Source: Stictocephala bisonia (taxonomy: Eukaryota; Arthropoda; Insecta; Hemiptera; Membracidae). From it: a stretch of DNA of 64,000 bases. Made by a program: the position numbers and the translations under genes. The stretch is from positions 620,001-684,000 of the forward strand of contig JAQJVL010000278.1 of NCBI GenBank assembly GCA_035578905.1. Direction: 5' to 3'. Below are positions 26,501 through 38,800 of this stretch, one piece after another; the first letter of the stretch is position 1, and each line of letters opens with the position of its first letter. The notes below the pieces were generated by a model. That model was not told where the DNA came from, did no database searches, and saw only the letters and a list, made by a program, of their open reading frames with translations.

Positions 26501-29322
26501 ATAATATTTTTATAAAATAATGTTTTTTGTTTTGTAATCTTACAAATCTTGCATTTAATGATTTTTTACAAAGCTTTCATATAGTTTAGCTGACTGTCGA
26601 TTTATTCCCTGAAATCAGTATAATTTTCTTGACAAAACATGAAATTTTCATCCATTTTGGTTGGTAAATAAAGTTTTTACAATGATTTTTCTTCAACCAT
26701 GCAGTTTACTACTGGAGCTTCGGAGGCATAAAAACATCGGTTTTATTAAAATTTCAAATGGCTCTAATAAAAAAAAAACTGAGATAGAGCAATAAAATTT
26801 GGGATTTTGTCTTTTCACATTAGAAGGATAAATCGTACCAAGTTTCATCAAAATCTGAATCGGTGGGTGATATGGCCTGGATGAACTGACATGGACTGAC
26901 CCATTCATAAAAAAACTATACAGCCAATAATACCATAAATGTTTTTAGAAATTACACTGTACATTTGGTTATAAATTTAAGAAATAATCAAGTGTATGCA
27001 ATTTAAAACATTAATCCTGTAAACATTAGTCCAATTTAACCCTTTGAATCCTGGGTATTTTTTAAAAAATATCTGCCAAAAATCCCAGCGTTTTTATTGT
27101 GGTATCTGCCAAAAATCCTGGGTCTATTTTGCCAAGTTCGCAGTATTTTACTAAAAAATTAATTTTTTCGCTTGTTTTTTAATAAAACCTCATGATTCTT
27201 TTACCACTTTATTCCAAATAAAGTGTACTACAAAACTACATAAATATAAAATAAGTATTCAAATAACAAATTTTTTGTAAAAAAAAGTACTTACCGAAAA
27301 AACAGTTTTACTGAAAACTTTTCACTTTTTGTCCATGAAGGAAGTAGTAAAAAATTAGATATATGACAAATATGATTGTATCACCTTGAAGCCCATTGTT
27401 TATTTAACAACTTCATAAAATTTCATCACGTTATCACAAAAAATAAAATAGACAATAATAGTTGTCAAGCTGTTAGCTGACCGTCATAGAGATCGACGCG
27501 AATTACAACGCTCAGTTGGTTATAGGTTATAAAATAATTCAATGTAATAACTTATATAAAGTTCAAAAATAATTTATACATAAACTATGATTCTTTACGG
27601 TCAGCTTAGTATAAAACATGTGTAATTTTATCATAATTTAATATTAGAAAAAAAAATTTTTGCGAAGGTTCGTATATACGGACGTTGGGATTTCTTGAAG
27701 ATACTTTTCAGGTTCGTATAATATACAAACCTCGGGATCGTAAGGGTTAAGACTGTAAAAAAAAATAATAAAAATAATATTTAACTATTTTAAAGTAAAA
27801 ATGCTAAAGACTCATTTTGTTTAGTTTTGATACAATATTAATCTGAACATTTTATTTTTCAATCCAATTTCCTAGGTTTTATATGCATTGTTTTTTTCAT
27901 TACAAGTCTAAATAAATAAACTATAATATCTTTAGTTCATCATAAAACCTTTTATTTTAAAAAATACAGTTATTTTAAAGTTGTAAACAGAATGGAATGT
28001 TGCCACAAGTGTTTTTTATCAGGCAGGAAGTGATAAGAAAGGGTCATGATATAGGAGCTCAGGCATAGATATAGTAAAAAAGGGTGGAGCTCAGTTGTAA
28101 AGGATGACTGGACTCTTGAACAAAAACTGATTGGCTTTAATTCACTGCATTTGCGTGTGAATTCTTATTCATTAGTGTAATCTGTCTCTTTTCATGTGCT
28201 GATAAGAAAGTGGCCAGACTATGGGCAAATATTTTCTGACTTACATAGTTTGTCTATTTTGTAGCCAAATCACTTACTGATAAGGAAGTGGCCTTCTACG
28301 GGTAGATATTTTCTGACAAAGATATATTGTTTATCTTGTGGCCAGATGTCTTTTGATTGTTCTGTTTATCAGCAATTTTCACACCTTAACATGCTATCTC
28401 CATATTTATGTTTTCTAGAACCGGGACCGCAGAACCGAGATTTTCCCATCGGTTCTCGGTTTCACTTCTTTTGTCAATTACCGATGGAACCGAGAACCGA
28501 CTTTAAGGACCGACCCATCCCTAATAATGTATGTTCTGTTTTGTAGAAGTGAGACAATAAAAAAGATGTTAGATGTGATGTTCAGCGGAGAAAAGAAAGA
28601 GAGTAGTCTTGTCGGTGGCATTTCTGTCTTACTGGCCCTCCTAGAGCCGTCCAAAATATTGTAAGTTGATGTTTTGAATCTTCCACTAACATAATATTAT
28701 TTATACTAATATTTGAATTGCACATAGGATTCTAACATTACTTGGGACGGCGAAGCTTTCTCGAGTTTGTAAAACCAATTAAGTAGTCTCAGTTTTTAAC
28801 AATATCTACAAAAATTAATTTATTCTAAAGTTGTCAAGATAAGAGTAAATATGGTTTTCAAATAAGTGTGATTTGTTTAGAAAGTGTAATTTATTATTAG
28901 TCGAATGACAAATGACCAAACTTTGTTATGACTGAATGGAATCAAACTGAGAAACTTCAGCTTGTGAAAATGGGTTTTAACAACTTTGCTACTGATATGT
29001 TATTATCTACCTCTTTTCACCTAACATACATTGTATATTTATTCAGTATAGTAGCCCTCTCTGTCATCTGATTGTTTTGTAGTGAAAATAATCGTTAATT
29101 TTGATAATATTAATCAACATATATTTATATCTAAAGCTATGTTGCTAATTCTCCACAATAAAGTGCTCTACAATAAAAAAGTAGTATTAAATCTAATGAG
29201 TTCTTTCTGGCCAAAAACGGAGAATATTCTATCCCTAGCATCCAATAAGATTAAATTTTCACAAGTGTTATGTTGTTGATTCATGGACTCTTGCTCAAAC
29301 TAACTTTAAGCTTCAACTGCCT

Positions 29323-29365
<43 letters not shown>

Positions 29366-29670
29366 CTTGAATAATCATAGTGTTTGTTGCTGTCACGTTC
29401 ATTGTTCGTATTTCAGTTTTAATTTTATAGAATAAATAAAATAAAACATTACAAACTTTTCTGGAAGGTTTGCTCATGTTTACTTCTGTCAGTATACATT
29501 TAAGTTATTAAATTATTTATAAATGATTGCAAATTTCAAAATGCTTTTAAAATGTAAATTTTGTTTCCTTGACTAGATTAATTTTAATTTTTTAAATTGT
29601 AATACCAATAAAAATGCTGTCATATATTCTAATAGTTAAGCTTAAGCTGTTATAGTTTGTAACAGCTTTA

Positions 29671-29730
<60 letters not shown>

Positions 29731-32700
29731 AATGGTATATCATTTCAGGTTAAATGTAAACAACCAAAAATAATACTGCTCGGTTTTAATTGAATTCCAA
29801 TTGTTAGGATCATCTAGTGGCAATTGGGTTGTTGGCTGATGGGTTAGTGTTAACAAATGAACTTCTTTATTTATCTAGATATTCAGAGGGCCATCAGCAT
29901 ACTATTGCTTTAAAGTTATTAAAAGATTTAAGACTATTGAACAAGAAATGTTCAAAGAAAGGACATTTGAGCTTATAGTAATCTTTAAGATCGAGTCTTT
30001 TCAAAACTAATTGGTTTTTTTACAGCAAAACCTTGTTTAGATTTTAGTTTAATTAATTAACTAGTTTAAATTGAACATTGTTATCAATTAACCAGTTTAA
30101 ATGGAACAGTTTAAATTAACATTGAATAATGCCTTGTTCAGTTGAATAAGGCATTATTTTAAATTATTAATACTAGACAACTGCTTTCATCAGAACTGTA
30201 ATTGTTGCAGAGGAGCAGGCAGTATAGACAGTGGTAATGTGGTTATGAACTACAGCAGTGAGGGGGGAGGGGGAGGTGCTTCCGGAGATTCCCCTGCCCC
30301 TTCTCCTCCCCCTCCTGTCATACTCACCACTATTGAAGCAGTTGTACCTTATCTTCCAGCTTTTCATGATCTACTTTTGAATCCTCCCCATGTAAGTACA
30401 AATTATTATATATAATCATTGGCTTAACATCCAAACTATTCCCAACCTTTTGCGTTGGAAAAAAGACTGTAAGTATGGTCTGACAGGTCAAGTGGCAGCA
30501 CAGCCGTCTTAATTTATTTCTCAAGACGCATTTGATTTACTTATGTAGGGTCTTGCAGCTCGGGAGGCCAGCGCTGCTGAACTTGAAATTAACTACATTT
30601 GTAATATGTTTTTTTCTTACAGTTGTATTCAAATAATAGTCACAGTGTCTGGTATGGGCTACAACCTATGAAGTAGAAAATTAAAAAAAGAAATGATTAT
30701 TTATATATTTAAAGAAGCAGTTACAACTCGATACTGGTGGTAGTAAATACTGATGGCAATGAACTGGTAGGCAAAACGTTATAGTGATTGTATTTTATTT
30801 TGTTTGGTGCAAAAATTGCATTTATTAATTTTTTTTAAAGATTCAACAAAAGGTTATTGTTTCCAAAACATTGAGAGAGGGTTGACAATTAATAAAAGAT
30901 GATATTTCCAGCATTTCCTTAGACTCTGCTGTTGATAAGATATTAGTATCATCTGTATGTAATCAGACACTAGCATTATTTCCAGTTATTATACCAGGTA
31001 ACCCTTTGAACCCTTTGCTAGCTAATTTATATTCTTAATGTAAGCATATATGAAACTTGGTTGGGTCAATACTACATTTTTACCAATATATAATATTATG
31101 CTTCAAAATTAACTATTATATGCAAAATGAACTAATATTAGGCCGAAATATTTAAAAAAATTTTTTTTCCATAAGTAATACTTGCGTATATACACGTCAT
31201 TAGCTCTAAGGGAAATTGTTTTGTACCGTTTTACTCATCATTAGCTTGTTCTACTAAAATCAGTTGTTAGGTAAGTTTGAAATAAATACTAATTAGTTCT
31301 TAACCCTTAAAACGCTGAGCAATTTTCTGTAATTTTTCAATTAACACTTAATTTTCTTGAATATATATAATTTTAGTTTTTGTAAAGTTATAGTTTTTTT
31401 AAATCTAAACCAGAATAGTACAATGTAAAAATAAATAACGATATACAATATACAATACATATATAACTCAATATACAATATACTCAATAACAAGATATAC
31501 AATATAACTCAATAAGACAACAGATTATGTACACAAAATAAACACTATTTACAACAAAAATAAAACTAGACGTCACAATGAAAAATATAGAGTAAATTCG
31601 AAATAATAAACTTTGTTTACACACCGGAGGTTAGTACAATGCACGAGACAGACAACAAATAACTGCAGACTGACGAGCGCCAGCCGGTCGACGCGTCATG
31701 TGACTAGCAGATGCGTATATATTCGCTGCGAGCGCTAGCGGTTACCTCGACAGAGGCAATAATGAATGAAAACTTCATATTATTTACATTCGTTGCTTAG
31801 TAACCAGTCCAAAGGTCTCGAAAATGAATAATAACCTGAAAATAGTCTTGACCTTAAATCTTAGAACTCGCTACGTTGTACTAGGCCTGTTCTAGGATTA
31901 TTGTTATCAGCTCGCGAAATATTACGTAAAACGCGTTACGGGCAATTGTAAACATGCGTATATATACGGATGCCGCGTTTTAAGGGTTAATTTCATTTAT
32001 TTGTATAATATAATGACTACACATGATATTACAAGTGTATTCAAGCATATTTCTCTTTAGTACGATATGCCTCAAAGCAGAATTCTGGATGGAAGTGAGG
32101 CTTTTCCTGGCAGTTTTTGCAAAAGTAAACAAAACTAAACTACATAAATAAAATAAACCGAACAAATCGAATTGATAAGCTGAAGTAACTCAAGTCTAAG
32201 TAAACAAAGTATGCAGCGCAGAATGCAGCAGACAAAGTACAGGATGCTGGACTAACAACGACACAAGTTTTAGAGAGAGGAGGGTCGCAGATGGTAGGGA
32301 AGGGATGGGAGTCAGCAATAGTATTGGGTAGAGAGTGTAGTATGACTAATAACAAATTTCGTGTGACCTTGGGAGGCAGGGTGAGGATCAAACAAACTCA
32401 AATTTCAAATGACACGTATTCCCGGCAAACGCTCGTTAAGTTAAAAACAGTGTGTGTGTATATATATATGCACACCGCCCGCTCGGAGATAAATGTTTGC
32501 GTATATAATTGGCATACACTCGTGAAGGGTTAAATAACACAAAAAAAGTTATGGACCCCTGAGGATACAATACTTTAACTTCTTAGAAGATGACTACAAC
32601 TTTTCAACTTTAAAATTATTTTGACTAGTAATCCCAACGAACTCAATTGGATTACTTGGATATGATTTAAACTGTGATATGAATCTGTCACTTTTTAAAA

Positions 32701-35700
32701 TCTTGTATAATTTTTCTGGTCTAGTTGCAGAAGTTTTCACGTTTAATTAGATTATTTCCAGTTTAAATTTTGGAATTATATTACTTTAACATTCTGGCCT
32801 CTTAGGTTAATTTAGTAGGTGTTGACGTAGACGATATGTGAACACTGTGTTCGGCACTGGTAGTGCAGTGAGGTAACCCAGTTACTTGGGGGCAAAGTGT
32901 TGAGGAGATTGTAGGCGATAGGTCCTGTGCTCAATTCTCTTAATCAACCATGGCGTCTGCTCAATGGTTGCAATCGACATGGACACTACTAGAGTAGTGT
33001 ATAATTTCGTATAATTGCACACTACTAGACAATTATACAAATCTAGTCAAAGAAATATCACTGTCCCATCAAAAGTCAGGATTACAGAGTTAGAAACCAA
33101 AGGATTTTGGGTATTTTGAAATTTTGAATATAACATTCTTTCAGAAGCATATTCTTTTCTTCATCTTTTAAAGTAATCTTTCAAAATAAAAGTTCCAAGC
33201 TGATGCTTGAGTGGATTTTAAGTCCCAGGACATGTTTGTCATTTATTTTCTTCCTATTATTTTTAATATGGTTAAACTTAATCAAACAAAACATTATAAA
33301 TATTGGATTTTCTCATTTTAAAATAAAATAGAGTTTACTCTTATAAATTATATACTATAATAGAGACAGTTGTAAAATGGAAACAAAAAACACTATGTCA
33401 GCTGGCAAAGAAATCTATATGAATGAAATTTTGCGAATTGAAGTTAATGTTAAATGCATAAGTTTTTCTTATCTATCTAACGTTCGTAACGTTCTGAACT
33501 CTTTGTCAGTTATAACACTGTCTTCAAGATTCTCCTTGAAATATATAAATATATATAGTATGCCCATATATATATGTATATATCCGCTAATCTGAACTTC
33601 GGTAATCCGAAAGTCCGCTTAATCCGAAACAGATATTGGCAAACGATTTTGGAAAAATAAAAATGCAGTTACTGTAAGAACACCACTACTTTATAAATAT
33701 AAAAATGACAAGACAATATTGTTTCATGAACTTAACTGTTAATAAATTTTTCAAATGTTACTTTGGTTTGAAAGAATTCCTCTCCCTCGAAACTAAATTA
33801 TGCCAGCGTCTCAAAAACGTATCTTCTGGGGTCGCCTCGGGTTGTTGCTCTACGTATCCTATTGCAAGATCAAGGCAGCCGCATCGTCTGTGTTATAACA
33901 CAAAACTGAAATATGTAAACACATGAATTTAAACTTTAGACAAGAGACAGACAGTGGGAATTGGATACAGTGCTGTCTGAGGTAGCGCAAGTAATATGCA
34001 CACGACTTCCGTCAGCTGATAACTTGGACTAGTGGCGAATGCAATGACGTCAAGTAGCGCTGGGCCCAGGATAAATTTCCGCTAGTGAAATTGTCTTGAA
34101 TTCCGTTTTTGTCTTAAAAACGGAGTTTTATCGTACGTCTCAGATTAATGTAGTCTTCGATTAAAGGGTTCATTGTCCCCCTCTTATCATCATAGGCTCT
34201 TATTGCGCTAAAAACTGAAGTACTGTACTTAATGTTAGGCATATCATTTATGTTATTTTGTTATTAAAAGAGTGTTTTAGGAAAATCTGTTAAATCTGTA
34301 AAATATGGTAATCCGAAATGGATTCGGTCCCAATTTTTTCGGATTACTGGGACTCCACTGTTAATTGGAAATGTATTACAGTGGCTTTTCCAATAACTAT
34401 GCTTACTTTTTTCTCAAAACTGAAAATGGTTTTTTTACAGAAGCCTGGTGTAAAGATGACTTGTTGTGTGGTAGACCCGCCATTGGGGAATACAAGGCTA
34501 CAAGTGGTCAGGCTGTTGGCTGCTCTCATTGCAACACATCACCCACAGGTTCATGAAAAACTTGTAGAATTGGACACCATTCAAGTGCTTCTAGTAAGTA
34601 ACAGTTTTTTTTTTTTTGTTAACAGTGTTGTGGCTCTGCAGTCTACATTTTAGGAGGGGGTACAATTTCATAGGGGTAGAGGTATTTTTGTTTATGACAT
34701 TTTGCATTACCCATGACCGTGAACAGCCATATACCTTCCTATTCTGACTCAAACCACTCATCCTAGTGGCAGGATTTAAAAATTAACAGTGGTTTGATAA
34801 TTTTGATTGGCAATATTTTCTATGAAAGCAGAAGTAAACCCAAGTACAAACTAATGCTCCTTTAAGGGTTTGTAGGTAGACAATATATGTAGAGACTCAA
34901 CATGCACATTACCTAATTTATAATACTATACTGACTCGGTGCAGCTGTAATTCACATCCTGATTGGAGATAAATCATGCACGAGTTCTCCCCTCTTTTAT
35001 CATGACCCTTTCTCACATCCTGACTCAAGATGAATCCTGCTTGAGCTCCCCCCTCTTTTACCATGTTCCTGTCTTTTTACATTCTGGCTGACGATGAATC
35101 CTTCCTGAACTCCTCCCTCTTCTATCATAACCCTTTCTATTCATATCCTGACTGAAGATGAATCCTGCTTGAGCTCCCCCGTCTTTTACACAATATGGTC
35201 TGTAGATGAATGTGTTGGCGAGGCCGTAGGTTGAGGTCACTCACAAGGCTGCGGCCGAGGCTAAAGGCAGAGTCTCCAGGTGAGGCCGGAGGCTGAGCTT
35301 CCCTCATGAGCGTAGCGAGTCTATATATATAGCTGGATGAGATAAAGTAAGATGCCATTGGATTTAGAGTACATGTTATTTTCCCATACCAAACTCTTAT
35401 TTCTGGAAACTTGTCATTAATTTGTTTATATAAGTATATCATTTCATCTAAATCAAAATCAGAAAATTTCATATGTATAATACAGCATATTGCAGCGTCA
35501 AACTAAAATTTTCTTGAATATTTTATTTATATTTAAAGAAGTAGGCCAGAGTATTTTTTCTTAGCAATAAAATTAGGAAATGTTTCATTTTATACTTAAA
35601 ACGTAATCAGGCTAAAAAACAGCAAAATGTCAAAAATTATACATAGAAGTATATTTTTGAGTAATAATTCTATTTGGTATCATAGGCTATATATTGTTAT

Positions 35701-35815
35701 CTATGAATGTGTGTATCATTCATATTATCTCAAGTCAGTATGACTACTAAGAAAATATCATTTAAATGGTTGATTTTTCTATTTTTAATGATTGATAACT
35801 ATAAATATATACATA

Positions 35816-35860
<45 letters not shown>

Positions 35861-38800
35861 TTCCCCCCCCCCAATTATCAATATTGATCCAATTTTTTTT
35901 CTTTATATTTTCAATCTACTTTGAAATGTTTAATATGCAACTTAAGACTAATAAATCGTAATTCAGAGATGACAACTTGAATGGTAACTAAAAATCATCG
36001 TTTTTGTTTACAGGATCTTTTCTTCAGCTTCAGCTGGAACAACTTCCTGCACACGCAGGTAGAAAAGTGCCTAAACAAAGCAATAGCTGTGGATCTCACG
36101 CCCTCAGACAACCCAACGGACAATTTACTTATTCATAATGTTGGTTATTTTCTATTGATTCAATATTCTTAATTTAAGTACTTAAAATATACTGTCTTTG
36201 CTGACAACAATATTGCATGCAACAAAAACAAATACAATTCAAACAAGAAATTTACAATACAAATACAAATCAAACAACAAAAGGCGGGTGGGAAAATTTT
36301 GGTCTAGCCGATGGCTGAGTTGTCTAAGGTGTCAGGACTTTGGCCTTGGGTTAGAGATAGCGCTGGTTCGAATCTAGCGTGAACTGGAAATATTATGAGC
36401 AAAGTGTACCTTGTAATGGTTTGTCTCCTTCTTCTGTGTGAATAAGTTCTCCGCACAGATCAACAGTCCATGGGAAATGGGCATTAGTAAGGTTAAGAAG
36501 AAGATTGGCAGCCTCTACTTTTATTTTAAAAAATAAGATACAAAAATATTAATTATCTATTATATCTATAGAAACTTATAAAATCATTGACCTATAAGTT
36601 ACATATTACGAATGTTTTTGTAACCATAACAAAATGTGTACTTTAGTACAGAATAAATGATAAAAATATTTTAAAATTTTAGCATAAATAATAAAATTTA
36701 ATACAGTTTTTAAAATTATTACTTTGTTTCAGTAAAAAATCTGCAAAATCAATTCAATTAAGAATAGTGGTTTTCAGTACTAGATTTTGATTTAAACATT
36801 CACAACCATAAATTTTGCTGCTATTTTTGAATAGACTTATAAAATATAGGTAAATTTTCCAATAGTGCATAATTTTATATAGTTAGAATTCACCTTTTAT
36901 TTTTCTCAAATTCCATAGGCCTTACATGTATTATTTCGATTTTTTGTGTATGTTCCACTAGTGGCCTATGAAACCTGTAATAATAAACTATCAGGCGTCA
37001 TGAGCCATGAGAGTGGTACATGCATCTACAGGCCTGCTGATCTGCCATCTTGACCATCACATGTATAAAACATCACTGTCTCATGAAAGAAGATGGCTCA
37101 GCTAGAGAGAGTTGGAAAAGATGCATTTCTAGCTATGAGAGACAAGTTCAAGTTATAAGGACAGAAGAAGCTAGAAACAAGATTAGGAAAGTTACCATTT
37201 CCTGCTAGAATTGCCCCAACCAACCTCTATTATGTTTGGGATGGTTTCATAAAAAACATTAGAACGATAATTCTATAGCCAAAACTGTTTTTTTCAATTT
37301 ATCTGTTATCAAGTTCTACCTCAGCCTGACAATGTATGTTTAACTGTTAAAAAATTCATAAATTTCCTGCATCACAAATGATCGTGTGACTTTGGTAGGA
37401 CATATTAAAATATATATTCACTGCCGACATAATATGGAATAATGCTTTCATTTCAAGTCTGTTAAAATGCCTATTTAAGCCAAGTAATCTATCTGTACTG
37501 TAGTGTGCCGTAACGCGGCTTAGTAAAGCGAGGCATGTCCCATGATGCCTATTCTGAAATACCCAAGTCCCACCGGTTAAACAAATCATCGTGAACGTGT
37601 TAAAAACTGTTGACTTTTAAGTTGTTAATTTTCAATAAAATATGGCAAATAAAAAATAAATAATTTAAGTTTATATTTTACCGAATGTTGTACCTCAGAC
37701 TGATTGTATTTTTTCCCTCAGATTTTTATGAAGTGCTGCTTATTAAAGAAAATACTGGAAGCTTGGGAAGATAATGAAGTAGAGCAGTAAGTTGTAATTT
37801 CTATTTATTGAGTAAGGAAACTGAAGTTGTTATTCTGAAGCTGATGTATTCAATTAAAGAAATTAGTCTATAGTGACGGGCACGAATAAAGTCCGTTAGA
37901 TAACATTTTTGTGATAACCATAAATATTATTTAGAAATACGGCACTTAAGAAATTGTTGAAAAATGAATAAAAACAGATAAAATATACTGAAATTCAACT
38001 CTTGATATAGAATAGAATACACTAGCTTGATTTGGGGTTTTCTTATTTTGCAAGTGTTAGGCCTATGGACTTCATTCGTGCCAGTCACTATAGTCAAAAG
38101 TGTTGTTGGCTGGTTGCATGATTGCTTGTATAGTTTATGTATCTATTGAAAAAACAATTAAGTGTATATATTATATATTACAGGTGTATATATTATGTAT
38201 AAAATTGAAACTTCTTGCTTCTTGAATTTTTTATTGGTTACTATCATTATTAAAAAGGTGCAATTTCTCAGTAATGGTAAACATAGTTTTATTTTACTAA
38301 GCATTTTTCAAAATTAAATAAAGCCCTAATTAGTTTGTTGTATTTTACATTTATATTCTTAATTTTAAGATTCAGCTTCAGTATTTCGAATATTTTCTGC
38401 AAATTAGGCATACATATATAAATCTGATAAAATCAGAAAGGGATCTGTTTAGTTAAATTATTGTATAGTATTTTATATCCAGTTTGCATTACTGGCTAAT
38501 CTGAGCAGGAAAACTACTAACAATTTTGTACATAAAATAACTTATCCCTGCTAAAGAGTTATTGTTGCTACAGTTACCAAATATCTTTTCTCGTCTTATT
38601 TATGAAAATACTTTTGAGAGTATAAGAAAGCTAAGTAATTCATCAATTTGATTAATTTGTAGGGCCAAAGTAGGTGGCTTTAGGAAAGGCTACATGGGTC
38701 ACTTAACAACGATCTCAATCTTAATTAATTCTCTTATGGACAAAAGTTTGGGCTCTTTTCTCAAGAAAAACCTACCAGAAGAGGAACTAGCATCGTGGCA

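Larger units (their letters stand above)
24112..28523. mobile_element. hAT-type DNA transposon, 4.4 kb, with nested insertions
   Basis: Left end TAGTGATGGGTCGGTTCC; right end, inverted, TAGGGATGGGTCGGT. The 8 bp ATAATGTA directly flank both ends (24104-24111 and 28524-28531), a perfect target duplication of the hAT size. Repeated GGTTCTCGGTT motifs lie near both ends. No hAT transposase is readable. Two other transposons are inserted inside, at 24784-26902 and 27040-27746. Confidence 0.88.

Noticed and set aside
36305..36380. A tRNA-Leu or tRNA-Ser gene
   Set aside because: Box A and B are present, but the acceptor and anticodon stems do not pair convincingly and a SINE body follows.
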